From contig NZ_LT635772.1 of the NCBI RefSeq assembly GCF_900128415.1, forward strand, positions 744,001 through 808,000: a stretch of DNA of 64,000 bases. The letters run 5' to 3'. Below are positions 57,901 to 63,775 of the stretch, one piece after another. The DNA comes from Anaerococcus mediterraneensis. GTDB taxonomy: Bacteria; Bacillota; Clostridia; Tissierellales; Peptoniphilaceae. A program made the position numbers and the translations under genes. A model generated the notes under the pieces. That model was not told where the DNA came from. It ran no database searches and saw only the letters and a program-made list of their open reading frames with translations. Positions within the stretch are counted from its first letter, which is position 1. The number at the start of each line of letters is the position of its first letter.

Positions 57901-59134
57901 CATTGACAAAGTCTCTAACATTCTTGATAGAAATAACATCATGGATGATAACAAGAGCATCTATGTCGAAAGCAAAGACAGCAACCTAGTCCAAGTAGAG
58001 AACGACAAGCTCCACGACATCAGATTTAGGAAAGTGGATGCCAAGGTAGGCGAAGATGGTAAGAAAAAATCACTTGATGGTGCTGAGTTCAAGCTACTTT
58101 ACAAAGATAAAGAGGATGCTGAAGAATGGACTGAGTTAAAACTCTACGAAAAAGACGAAACGGTAGACAGTAAGACGGTCACCAAGAAACTCTGGTCGCT
58201 AAAAGCTCCAGAAGATAAAGCTTATACAGAAAATAAAAATAACTTTGTCGCATCAGATAAAAAGGGTCTAGTAGAATTTGACAACCTATCCGAACCAGGC
58301 TACTACGCTATCCAAGAGACAAAGGCTCCAAAAGACTACGCATTGCTCACCAAAGACGGTATAGTCAAGAAATTCGTCATCAAAGACGGAAAATTGATTA
58401 TGCTAGTAGACGGCAAAGAAGGAGAAAAACCTAAGGAATACGTCCAAAGAGACGGTGTCTACTACTATAGCAAAGAAAAACTATCAGACGATGATTTGAT
58501 GAAGATCGTTAGAGAACCTTCACGAAATCAGCCTACTGATCAAAATTATGTTAACATTGACTATAAATTGGAGATCAACCCAGATAATAAGGAAATACCT
58601 TACAAAGATCCAAAAATAACATTAAAGATTCCAGAGGGTATGACTGGTCAACTAATTATCAACAAAGCACCTAAAGGTGAATTTGCAAACGAAGTCACAC
58701 CAACCATGGATAAAAATGGAACAATAGATCTAAGTTCTTGCTTCGATGAGGTCAAGGGCAAGAAAGGTATAACCGACACTAAAGTTATAGTCACATATAG
58801 ATTGAAGTTGAACAAAGATGAAAATGACCAAAAAGATATTGAAATAAAATCAAGTCTAACTGGTATTGGTGATAGGGACATAGGAGTGGAAGATAAATTC
58901 AAATATACTAAAGAAGGCAATCAAATCTCCGATGTCGAAGCCTACAAACGCTATGTAGACAAAAACCTAGTAAATACAGACAAAACAGGATTCTTAGAAG
59001 TAGAAAACCGCAAGGTAGAACTACCAAAGGCCCTAGGTACAGGCAACATAATAGCCTACACCCTAGCAGGACTAGCAGTCATGATAGGTGGAGTATTTAT
59101 CTACTATAAAAAGAAACAAGCTATAAAAGCGTAG
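42917..59134 (+). CDS. Giant cell-wall-anchored adhesin, 5405 residues, multiple Cna_B/SpaA domains
   Basis: One uninterrupted 16.2-kb gene. Signal peptide 1-29 (LRKTFALIISVVMSVPTGVF). Unknown N-terminal region 30-360, then charged low-complexity linkers at about 367-452 and 553-625. From ~720 beta-sandwich modules alternate with eleven Cna_B/SpaA domains near 1278, 1572, 2098, 2205, 2528, 3447, 3865, 4112, 4595, 4735 and 5033. Each has a lysine-bearing first strand, PGAEF-like turn and E-box (YTLIENKAPAGY, YIIEESEAPTGY, YLLTETKSPAGY, YALKEIETPTGY), so internal isopeptide bonds are expected. Between about 2859 and 3420 lie InlB-type repeats (NGKVTSDK twice, then FAPNGGSGTM). The C-terminus has LPKALG at 5369-5374, a membrane helix and KKKQAIKA. 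It is probably an adhesin or pilus-tip protein. Confidence 0.93.
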   Translation: MRGKINTILRKTFALIISVVMSVPTGVFAAENQGKVYDKNTSVMGLAENKAPDTEIGAQDKSQIEKDLDNYKVTMTARLDQSLEKIHYQIRLSKKEIKAQDEKEREKDHKDISINLGLNPNSSINAIRLLSAKENFTNPTDIQTETKDIDQNDPIKSLTITTKDYDEIIMDFEADVRKMMDKRTYDLLVSLKEDEKIDSFTYGLKAEKTIEVQDDRQVEKIDLLADQEAHNNIKGEYISEGFIKFLQTKDSILWTDFIANHDKEKSLITYDFNLDQNQDSKDSTVDIDYFENTGTGYILKKEYSQSIAFAKKIELEIPAGFIAKLSLKTKVDKKNTAIKNYSLNNRVVKNPIYIEGNNDKEKTDESEDPAPAEKPAENLEKENKDQKTAQDKNPEANEPTKTEENKEAPKTQPETKDDLKESNTEIKAEDSTGKDIPVEVKEKEKKEEKNDQPQISALILNRDGLISKLEKENKLDDSKKTAIDELASRLVSYNDEKITYQELLDYTKSIGERYGIEKADLGYFIDSMIAGLNQNTNKAAKLESKFILDYAYPEKPETENKAPEKTEPEEKSQDKISGDKTDQNKDQEKESTNKDQNQKDNSSPAQNKTAETKTETKQETAVETFDKDLEKLKEDAKNTKGDKNGLVEGIKGLFGQTDLQKADKELKKALADEKNGLEEIQNLLDSFEKKYKLSKADQAKLMDDNGDAIKKLIAKDGNENFRPSMFFSNPVGSSPNDLENKKFTIRTRLDTSTITGPIQPGQYFEIKLDPRLTVKSGTTLPNIVNDGTVLATPEYIPGTNTIKYTVKNPIAKNLQIPLNIDVDYDVKKITELDGIKDTHTINNSISGLGVIKPVKLPEVIVNNNGDVINGITEPDSHDVLQIVEPGSDYQVSMDAHGSPVVKNGKLVAVKWSVRFTSTKDLLNLGLSSNATTVKGSGLGNLSNLMLNGEEIKTKNDGLSTNEIEGKLGIVSSKNHTLKKSTREVLYTFQTNITNPQEKYALDLSVALNNIKKTGAVRLVYDAADAKTYIDDTTSKRAGINNRTTIFGEFTSERTARWTVTDQVSTGDENNGLPLAKRELGGDQDLKSAKMAVYGLNEADGKMVVKQGETDLSNKIPDKETNPNEKQLPGRIAVYEFDTDINDSEAGYSLSGVNINKYQPIKIKQSWAGIDYTKNMPGQTIKVQDSDENDLTYPLSVSEGTRGESSREFNLPAVKTWKIGDDGSETKISPIIVQELPKSKQIGNKTYTYKEKYNYYSLQDKAYSIYNIMTESTNEKDADFIIVKTDSKDSTKKLPGAEFTLQSSREAYTLQTDENGQASFKNISPGTYTLIENKAPAGYKLDQSVKQITVSNDGKVSVTGNNISMQGGHIGTVTARHNYYPSYPSYMNAMHYGNIDQNGNIEFYIYLKPEADVNGGSTNKDTRLNLNIAGGGTISSVEAIDVGPNNRYNVRNQMQNQTAGTVSGSNVINASSQYSKTITGNDNVKEPFTGKTGYQIKFPSERFNKDWGFLVKVKATGGTSTSSVSYDWITDNPSYTNEARIQESIGLSTSKSTNTGKNDEVKLNITNEEFQKSPIEIYKLDENGVDALTGATFRLLDSNKNPVMDAQAVLTDSNPKESKAYFGKQSPGKYTIEEIKAPERYKKSNVVFDVNVTDDGKVTYKARFKDGNGTPINGIDYIIEDVEIGQGQDQTTVSVISQSMTLQEKQNQPDDGRIGWTEGVWEAYGIESYRYDGSFTIANAVKGGKLKIQFDPNLDFRRYVYEIPDLKDGDGNLLAKPYFNYDTNLLTYVFENNAANVNASMQIIGIIPDKYFATQTNNKSGYNFKITVDPDNPNVRNMNAAVSYPDKQTTASTNNILPVNIKTDYYSYDSQGGGGPLTSEYITDIYESDGNIYMKAVSYYNPTNMSSGQRTIRLDWMSMKKPRPGLEYYKAEGKPAFDFNDLKVYKVYGNQDTKQRLMPLSYGIRPEQDTSNYNRVYSKSIIDPNRGFSESGGDVRVTYRPEYIKSSEGLLDYGHEKHPLEIDLPRVSGNEGYVIVQTFKVTNETRFKELWSGYYLSNGNRHTGSYQKGNYNWALGSETGKEIPTFYSQKIKLINKKYTPGSFKIKKTNEVDNSNLPGAIFELKSTDGKYFNRVSGSDGIVEFNNLEPGIYTLVEAQAPKNFIKSNRRWQVVVYDTGDVIIREIGTGVPLSGKDTIVIPVSNKPVGEDFKIYKKDFAGKPLPGATFVVKNENDQILKTAKSNDNGVVEFKGLNKGTYIIEESEAPTGYKKLDKKWVLVIDDQGNKKIYNYREKADSTNPLNSIIEKEKVNWVNVAGRSLDGWNLYDNRRADWTGNYPKPFKLGTRIVAINKDENYVIQRYVINPEANDIKATTATIHREKLEYTNMDWFEGNASPNKDYQVYKLNKAITGPIADIRLSEYGAENITAQVSNSVKQVSGRYGEPMRMSLDLPATKTPIVVDIKVPYHQSSGGVGTGMDWVENGTTYWKSDYYERVDIIKESGPVLQESKGIQGSYIGEGSLDVNNEPKTYGFKIKKVKEDNTDQVVKGAEFKLTGPEPSTEERYMTTGSNGIISFDKLKAGTYKLVENKSAPGYEKSNVEWTVRITDEGRVFIKQDTNSARSPEKPNATVSVPDNQPEPTPQPAQAFRQAREFRSAMLRSAAIPEDDMGLEIGENIISNPVRAESDWEAVDPSKSEGRTNKTHTGNYMETKITEINKQDDRFRQIFLFKPGTRNFAGKIEIHREPESDLYLKLGNKEISNVKFYEVDATSTIGNITGKKELRITPRQERNGNGPMRIKATLQSNKTILVEVETSYAANGSLGLGADYEFGNKSGPYDNSKNSWAGDSYANEDGVNKNKEGKHKVNIDPNIQNGKVTSDKNEAANDEIVTLTVTPNPGYELESLTVAGVDATQAGQKGKVTVRMANKDINVTATFKKVVTYPVTIKPTQNGKVTSDKSQAKYGEDVTITVKADPGYRLKQLYINGPASDYTQAIYNGNGQMTFPMGNFRADVYAVFERDPNMAILSFAPNGGSGTMENVAVPKNKRYKIPECTFNPPPGKIFKTWDIYGYKYAPGSYATIDDDYTFTAEWQDAPVNLVSISVNSTNHKTNYKLGEPLDVTNLTIEASMSDGTTRTIDVTPDMVSGFDSSQATTNKLLTITYQGKTTSYNINVSKPEQTSHSIGVVPNRPNGSITAPTSARTGDKVTITSIKPDPEYELDKIEVQDRNGKVLATTDASNSFTMPDQDVYLMAYFKKKTSQQRYEIGIDGDPLRSVTVTPEKGISGQAEEGEKVNVSVRTNSPNYTLKSIFVKKPNGQLVDFVKTGPTTGYFIMPATDVTVYTTLSNIVAGSYEVKIVDSQNGYVNTDKVVAKPGETVTLTPVPAKGYKLGSYTVTYGLGNEITVTDNKFTMPNSPVNVKASFISEGTPTPSDKEIEIPEGKYAQITNEQTGIELKIFKKNSADAALQGAEFKLEKTNDDYTQIDTDFGEVIAESDQDGNVTFNKDGKAVKLKPGKYLLTETKSPAGYKQPAAPWKLQVVEEGGQLVIKESGPKHTSTSYLSSEGAQAGDNLNSTDKIKYKSIIKSIDPVNKTFIQRIYVDTRGYKGSDKINVQITPTTKREEIDTPSAPPETTKGGVKTAYRTTYKISNPGQNLTDEQIKEILNDYDLRKSDVSVINTARWRPFDWGFDEDQINLSNDGVYFIDIEGFYDDNIKDLKEIELKVDFYGGERIFAQRTFENGELGWKYDKDIGATGGLQTKRDAAYQQGMEALYAYYAYYYGEANAKAWFYGNSDNQKYAVWLRKGATINGRYYDAGRIVLASDTTDPNSYYNKNPIQTSYTKAKIEDLYSSDRVKNVPQDGMRITNEDETYNITFSKHARLETDPAKEDFNKNRLEGAVFKLQKKEGSFWYDVDNSYVASAFNGYFGFRRLEPGRYRLLEVTPPQGYKPIDGPLLEFTIKQIDTRSGKIINPRTKKEVDLIDLTIVDPYNQEKIALNSAKAKIKGDTTDAVYNFSDLVKDEKFNIDTCLILSEVKDERTKKPKEIPLKQANYLDPETNEPMGRIISGAQGYISLEYKPGGYVSEYGKAGSSGGSLVDYVTSATAKNMGKIMNEKPGKGKVTIKKLNEKGEALGANADSQGNLTAGAVFEATRISSKKGPDGKPTKDAVYSGMVNEKGILVIEGLPIGDYELKEVKNPSGQINTGQVWHFTVGGVGLDPYAGPIARTGSDLTDKISISKSEIKVIRPNAEDEKATGSEGNSVIRPHVGQSLEFDNEFSLDPTIEIKPGDYFVLKLSDNIDLEGVRTDGASNLDLFADGVGTIAKADYNKEAGTITYTFTKYAEQYKLLNFENKLAAHISLKNVRNSGDQKVGIGLGTDTSKYHDINVKYIVDTIEKTYDNATVNLASKIVEYNTKTGEFVHYFYINRDRRINSKDLYFEYKPSVNVEDLQLTYYKLKNNNDTYINQSMPESFAVNEYDWNLQPKGGTTPENVNANKTKTYNIGNIGPQGSMIVKVTGRMKKGEGEADILSYKGISGLYSKYEYKRKYDVYNDWGWYVGTKTETIIYNIPYVNRWDAIYAFDNTNTASADLTISAVNPTNKIQFKKVDPYGKEIKPDLDEKGELIKDEKGIVKGAAYFSLWENSGTAEKPTATWKTKGNPKPVDKDGIVSYEKLEEGYYKLTESTTPPGFLKQENSDIFFKVDDSGKIYQVFSIKNEKTNETEKVYKEVEGTIPINIINYKPVEFEKVDAADNTKKLKDAKFEVYYKEKLEDKYAEVKKDGETLTVKSDEKGKFKLDLTKDGYYALKEIETPTGYKKLDYTYAREFKLDKGRVYTLERDLAKGTLNVGKAGMITSQTIKVNKADGTFTQRLLINPKSIEWEFDGPDTQLRITPNGWDFDEDYNKGKFLRIAVLDNAKEVDKYQSFSDYNRKIDPRSYSLNAPTQIYTIRDMYDNRNYEEVQGNANIKTNKLLLVEFTGKLKDGQKLPVNIDIEILSYGIGKSIDKVSNILDRNNIMDDNKSIYVESKDSNLVQVENDKLHDIRFRKVDAKVGEDGKKKSLDGAEFKLLYKDKEDAEEWTELKLYEKDETVDSKTVTKKLWSLKAPEDKAYTENKNNFVASDKKGLVEFDNLSEPGYYAIQETKAPKDYALLTKDGIVKKFVIKDGKLIMLVDGKEGEKPKEYVQRDGVYYYSKEKLSDDDLMKIVREPSRNQPTDQNYVNIDYKLEINPDNKEIPYKDPKITLKIPEGMTGQLIINKAPKGEFANEVTPTMDKNGTIDLSSCFDEVKGKKGITDTKVIVTYRLKLNKDENDQKDIEIKSSLTGIGDRDIGVEDKFKYTKEGNQISDVEAYKRYVDKNLVNTDKTGFLEVENRKVELPKALGTGNIIAYTLAGLAVMIGGVFIYYKKKQAIKA

Positions 59135-59611
59135 GAAATGACAAACAAGACCGCCCGCCCCGCTCGATGTCCCTAGTCGTTAGAGGCAAAGGCACAAACC
59201 CTTATCTCGAGCGGAGTCGAGAGATCCCTCCCAACAAGAGGCATCTCCACTGCGGTCGATGCAAGGGAATTGCCTTCCCCCAGTTAGTTGGAGGCCAGGG
59301 CATCCCCCTTATCTCTAATGGAATTGTCACAGCGAACAAAGTGAGCTGATGAAATTCCTTAATCGAGGTTTTTCGAGATAAAGGCAAGCCACTAGGCGAA
59401 GCCTGAATCCGAAAACTACCGTCGAGCGGAGCAAAGCGGAGTCGAGAGATCTCTAGTAATAATTGAACTAAAAACATGGTAAATAAACCACAACACAATA
59501 ATTATTAGGCTATGCACCCACCCCTTATCTCGACCGAGCAAAGCGAGTGGAGAGATCTCACAGATCACAACCTAATACCTACGGACAAAAAGTCCAAACT
59601 CACAATAATTA

Positions 59612-59765
59612 TTAGGCTCTTGCCTATGATTATATAGCCAAATCCATTGCCGCTTGTACGGGGCATGGATTGGCAAGCTCATAAGAGCGTGAAAGAATGT
59701 TACAAATCCTTGATTTATGATATAATAAAGAAAAGGAAAGCTTGGCTTTATAGGCAAGAGCCTAA
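59612..59765. repeat. 154-bp element with perfect 16-bp terminal inverted repeats
   Basis: TTAGGCTCTTGCCTAT (59612-59627) is the exact complement of ATAGGCAAGAGCCTAA (59750-59765). Inside, a GCCAAATCCATTGCC / GGCATGGATTGGC hairpin and a TATAATAAAG promoter-like stretch are seen. MITE-like element or RNA gene. Confidence 0.55.
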
Positions 59766-59914
59766 GGCAAAGCTAAAAGGGCAATGCCCTTAGACATAGA
59801 AAAAGAACCATTTATAGGCCGTCCTGCTGGTATATCACAAAGGGACGCCCCTATAAGCAGCTGGCCCACCAGCACGAAAGGCAAGTCGCTGCCTTTCTGA
59901 GAAAATTGGTAGGA

Positions 59915-60041
59915 AAGCCCGTACGAATGTCGCTTCTACGAAGCTCTCCGCGCTACCGCGCTATCATTCGGCGTAAACGAATTGCCCTAGCGGCCGAGAG
60001 CGGCCAAATCAAGGCATGTTTACGTGGCTCGAGGAGGACTC
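59915..60041 (-). repeat. Inverted copy of the 38602-38705 module
   Basis: The reverse complement shares TCCTC...CGAGCCAC, TAAACATGCCTTGA, GCCGAAT, TAG(C/T)GCG, GAAGCGA and ATTCGTACGGGCTT with 38602-38705. It carries an extra GGCCGCTCTCGGCC hairpin insertion. The hairpin positions are kept while bases differ, which hints at a structured RNA or DNA element. Confidence 0.55.
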
Positions 60042-60186
60042 TCTATGCGAAGCCCTAACCCCATTTCTGAAAGAAATGGATGGTAGGACTGGTGCAGAAG
60101 CAAAATGGTCGAGCGAAGCGAGATTGGTATAAACTAAGTTTGTTAGGCTCAGCCTAGGAGACAAAACACTCCCTTGATTTAAGCGT

Positions 60187-60296
60187 GTTGAGATGTCAAA
60201 GGCCTCCCTGCATCATGCAGAGTCGAGATGTCAAAGACCTCCCCGACTTCATTTAGAGTCGAGATGTCAAAGACCTCCCTTACTTCGAGCGTAGTC
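60187..60296. repeat. Three tandem 35-36 bp repeats upstream of the pilin gene
   Basis: GAGATGTCAAAGRCCTCC units start at 60190, 60225 and 60261. Each is followed by a spacer containing part of the genome's dispersed TCGA palindrome. They end 75 bp before the pilin start and may lie in its leader. Confidence 0.6.
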
Positions 60297-60371
60297 GAGA
60301 AGTCTCCCCAGGCCAACAGCCACCCTACCAATCCCACAGCGACACTGACAAAAAATATAAAGGAGAAGAAT

Positions 60372-62807
60372 ATGAAAAAGAAAATTTTGTCATTATTGAC
60401 CGCATTCGCAATGGTCTTCGGAATCCTCGTAGCACCATTCACAACTGCTAGTGCAGACACTACTCTCACACCTGACGCAGAAACAACAAAAAGCGTTACT
60501 CTTCATAAGTTGATCATGACTAAACAAGAGTTGAAAGATTGGAAGTCAGAAGACATTGAAACCAAGGGTTACAATGGAACCCAAGATATGAATGCACTAA
60601 AAGCCCTATTAGGACAAGATCATACTGCACATGAAGTTGCCGGTGTATATTTTGCATTTAAATACAACGATGGTCCAAATAATGGAAAATATGTCACAAT
60701 AAAAGAAGAAGCTGGAAAAGATCCTGTATACGGTGCAGTAGAATCATTAGATGCTACAGCAGACCAATTAGGTGAAGGTTTTAAACTTCTTGCTGGTAAA
60801 ACAGAAGCAAATGGTATTAAATTCATCACAAAAGGTCTTAAAGGTAACTTCCTAATTGAAGAAATACATGATAAATCAACATATAAAAATGAAGATGGAA
60901 GCGTAATTACTGATAACAAAGCAGTACCAGTTGAGATAACACTACCATTAGTAAATAAAGATGGTGTTGTTCCTGAAGCACATGTATATCCAAAAAATAC
61001 AGAAGACAAACCACAAATCGATAAAAACTTCTCAGAAGCAGAAGCTAATAAGTACATGTCTGAAGAAGAAAAAACAAATTTAAAGAATGCTATCGAACAT
61101 AAAGCTGCATTTGAAAAAGCAAAAAAACTATACCCAACAACAAGTGAAGAGTATACAAAAGCTCAAAATGCTTACACACAAGATGATAAAGCTCTAATTG
61201 AAAAATGGGGCATTGATTTTGAAGCTAATACCAGAGGAAAACAAACTCTAGATAAAAAAGTAGGCGACGATGTAGAATACACTGTTGTTACAGACATCCC
61301 TGCTCAAACAAAATGGGCACAAGCATATTGGGACGATAAAATGACAGAGGGTCTTACTTTTAATAAGGGAAGCCTATCAGTAGAATTAGAAATCCTAAAT
61401 GAAGATGGAGTAAACAAAGGTAAATATACAAAAGTTGAATTAACAAATGACACAGATTATAAAGTTACAGAAACTGACAACGGATTTGTACTTAACTTCG
61501 AAAAACCTGGTCTTGATAAGTTAAACAACAAGGCACAAAATCAAAAAATAACTTTAAAATATTCTGCAAAAATCAACAATACAACTGTAACAGATGTTCC
61601 AGAATCAAACGATGTTACTTTCCACTATGGTAATACAAAAGGTAAAGGAAACACTCCTCAACCAAACAAACCAAAAGATGGTAAAATCACTGTAACAAAA
61701 ACAATGAAAGATGGTCAAGAATGGCCAGCAAAAGGTATCCAAGTACAACTTGTAAACGCAAACACTGGCGAAAATGTTGGTGAAGCAGTAACATTGACCA
61801 GTACAAAAACAACCCACACATGGGAAAAACTAGATGCTGAAACAGAATACAAAGTTGTAGAGCTTACAACTGGATATGATGTAGTTTATGGAAAAGGTGC
61901 AGATAATGCGTTAGGTCAAATATCAATCGACAACTATAAAACACCAAACCCACCACCATTAAACCCATCAGAACCAAAAGTTGTAACAGGTGGTAAGAAA
62001 TTTGTTAAAACAAATGAAAAACTAGGTAATGAACAAGAAAGACTTGCGGGAGCAGAATTCTTAGTAACTCAAAGATTTGATAAAGATGGAAAAATTATCA
62101 AAAACAATGATAAAACAGAAGTTAAAACTACAAAATATCTAGCATACAAATCTGCTACAGCAACATCTGCTGAAGCAACTGCTTATGATACAGCTGAAAA
62201 GAACTACAACGACTTTATAAAAGCATATAATAAACACGTTGCAGAAATTAAAGAAGCTAATGAGAAAAAAGAAGCTAGTGCACCAGCACAAAAAGTATTC
62301 CCATGGACAAATGGATCTGATACTTATAATGATGAAAATGCAGTAAAAGCTAAATTAAAAGAACTTAAAGATCTAAGAGATAAGGCTTATAAAGCAGCAA
62401 GATCATCTTATACATGGATAGATGCAAATGATGCAGCTGATGCAAAAACTAAAGGTGCTCTTGTATTGACATCTGATAACCAAGGTAGATTTGAAGTAAC
62501 AGGCCTAGCATATGGCGATTATCAACTAGTCGAACTTACAGCTCCAGAAGGATATGCAAAACTTACAGGAAATGAAGAATTCCTAAAATTTGAGATTAAG
62601 AAAAACTCATACACTACTGAAGATGTAAACATTGATTACAATACTGATGACGATGATACAAGCAACAGTGCACAACAAGTAATCAACAAGAAAGTAACAA
62701 TCCCACAAACAGGTGGTATCGGTTCACTAATCTTCATCGTTGCAGGTCTTGCAATCATGGGCGGCGCATTCGTAGCCTACAAAAAATCTCAAGCTGTTGA
62801 GGCTTAA
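60372..62807 (+). CDS. LPXTG-type major pilin, SpaH/EbpB-like fimbrial backbone
   Basis: An 811-residue secreted protein. Signal peptide 1-28 (KKKILSLLTAFAMVFGILVA). The pilin motif EAHVYPKN holds K208, the lysine used by a class C sortase to link subunits. Cna_B-type domains with GLKGNFLIEEIHDKST and a C-terminal E-box YQLVELTAPEGYAK carry isopeptide bonds. The sorting signal is IPQTG (777-781), a membrane helix and KKSQAVEA. ATG 60372 follows GGAGAAG; the frame extends upstream only through tandem repeats. A helical, lysine-rich insertion (about 585-690) is unusual. No sortase C gene follows, so polymerisation needs an enzyme encoded elsewhere. Confidence 0.93.
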   Translation: MKKKILSLLTAFAMVFGILVAPFTTASADTTLTPDAETTKSVTLHKLIMTKQELKDWKSEDIETKGYNGTQDMNALKALLGQDHTAHEVAGVYFAFKYNDGPNNGKYVTIKEEAGKDPVYGAVESLDATADQLGEGFKLLAGKTEANGIKFITKGLKGNFLIEEIHDKSTYKNEDGSVITDNKAVPVEITLPLVNKDGVVPEAHVYPKNTEDKPQIDKNFSEAEANKYMSEEEKTNLKNAIEHKAAFEKAKKLYPTTSEEYTKAQNAYTQDDKALIEKWGIDFEANTRGKQTLDKKVGDDVEYTVVTDIPAQTKWAQAYWDDKMTEGLTFNKGSLSVELEILNEDGVNKGKYTKVELTNDTDYKVTETDNGFVLNFEKPGLDKLNNKAQNQKITLKYSAKINNTTVTDVPESNDVTFHYGNTKGKGNTPQPNKPKDGKITVTKTMKDGQEWPAKGIQVQLVNANTGENVGEAVTLTSTKTTHTWEKLDAETEYKVVELTTGYDVVYGKGADNALGQISIDNYKTPNPPPLNPSEPKVVTGGKKFVKTNEKLGNEQERLAGAEFLVTQRFDKDGKIIKNNDKTEVKTTKYLAYKSATATSAEATAYDTAEKNYNDFIKAYNKHVAEIKEANEKKEASAPAQKVFPWTNGSDTYNDENAVKAKLKELKDLRDKAYKAARSSYTWIDANDAADAKTKGALVLTSDNQGRFEVTGLAYGDYQLVELTAPEGYAKLTGNEEFLKFEIKKNSYTTEDVNIDYNTDDDDTSNSAQQVINKKVTIPQTGGIGSLIFIVAGLAIMGGAFVAYKKSQAVEA

Positions 62808-62855
62808 TAGGATTTAAGATTAGAAAATCACAAAATTGACTATGAAAAAGTATAC

Positions 62856-62966
62856 ATCGGTTCACTTGTGTTCATAGTTGCAGGTCTAGGTCTCCCAAAG
62901 GCGACGGCCTAGTCCATGGCAGGCGCATTCGTAGCCTACAAAAAATCACAAGCTGTAGAGGCTTAA
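62856..62966 (+). pseudogene. Truncated second copy of the pilin C-terminus
   Basis: The frame reads GSLVFIVAGLG, then LPKATA, a stop codon and SMAGAFVAYKKSQAVEA to TAA at 62964-62966. It repeats the pilin's membrane helix and tail (GSLIFIVAGLA, GGAFVAYKKSQAVEA) but lacks the rest. A ~27-bp insertion with a TAG interrupts it while keeping the frame. It is the leftover end of a lost neighbouring pilin gene or of a recombination event. Confidence 0.8.
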
Positions 62967-63025
62967 TAGATTTTAAAAGAAAATAAAAATCATATTGGTC
63001 AGTACGGACAATAGGATAAAACAAA

Positions 63026-63052
63026 AGAGACTCTTAATCGAGTCTCTTTTTC
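63026..63052 (+). terminator. Terminator of the pilin transcript
   Basis: AGAGACTC (63026-63033) / GAGTCTCT (63040-63047), 6-nt loop, then TTTTTCT. It follows the broken pilin copy, so the original operon was longer. Confidence 0.85.
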
Positions 63053-63775
63053 TATGTAATTTTTTAAATTTTATCCTAAAAATAATGACAAGTTCATAAA
63101 TTTTTATAGCACACAAGGCAGCTTATAATGATAACTAATAGTGAGATCTGACACAATACTATAGGAGACCTAGGACAGGTTCATTTGTATTATATGAGCG
63201 GGATCTCAAAAAGCTCAATAGCTGGATCTCTCACGGCAAACAGGACCAAGAACATTTGCTTTAACAAACTATCATTGTATTAAAGTTATGGTTAAGTTAT
63301 AATTATTATAATAGAAGCTTGGGGGCTTTGATAGTATAAGAGATTTCTCGACTGCGCTCAAAATAAGGTAAAGAACCCTTGCATCGACCAAGCCCCACCC
63401 TTGCATCGACCGTAGTGGAGATGCCTCTTTTCCAGGTATGTTTTGAGAAAGAGGTTTCTCCATGCGGGCTTCGCCCTTAGTCGAAAAAAGGTAGGGTGAG
63501 ATTTCTCGACTTCGCTCGAAATAAGGATGGCGTTCCTTGCATGGACCAACACCACCCTTGCATCGACCATAGTGGAGATGCCTCTTGTCCTGGTATGTTT
63601 TGAGAAAGAGGTTTCTCCATGCGCTACGCTTAGTCGAAACAAGGGATGGTGCGCTTCGCTTAGTCGAAACAAGGGAGTGATTGTGATTTCTCGACTTAGC
63701 TCGAAATAAGGGGCAGAACCCTTTCATGGACCAACACCACCCTTGCATCGACCGCAGTGGAGATGCCTCTTGTCT
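63053..63775. repeat. Intergenic region with dispersed repeat cluster
   Basis: 63053-63340 has no feature I can support apart from an A/T-rich stretch. 63340-63775 holds several alternating units: TTTCTCGACTTCGCTCGAAA and TTTCTCCATGCGCTACGC palindromes, and four copies of the short hairpin unit GCATCGACC-GYAGTGG-AGATGCCTCTT (63382-, 63558-, 63745- and a related CATGGACC form). No gene is seen. Confidence 0.65.

Larger units (their letters stand above)
59135..60371. other. Structured intergenic region between adhesin and pilin genes
   Basis: 1.2 kb without a believable gene. It has dispersed palindromes (59190-59260, 59525-59560), inverted copies of modules from 38.5-38.8 kb (59306-59332, 59341-59423, 59915-60041), a 154-bp inverted-repeat element (59612-59765) and a 35-bp triple tandem (60187-60296). 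Two TTATTAGGCT copies at 59498-59515 and 59605-59620 follow CACAATAA. RNase P, tmRNA and 6S patterns were looked for and not found. Confidence 0.55.

Noticed and set aside
42917-59134. Frameshift or intervening element in the giant adhesin
   Set aside because: The frame is continuous from signal peptide to anchor, and repeats keep phase.
59167-59498. Short frames in both directions after the adhesin gene
   Set aside because: Repeat translations with no ribosome sites.
59750-60130. Structured RNA such as RNase P, tmRNA or 6S
   Set aside because: None of the conserved blocks (for example GAGGAAAGTCC, ACAGAA) is present in the right order.
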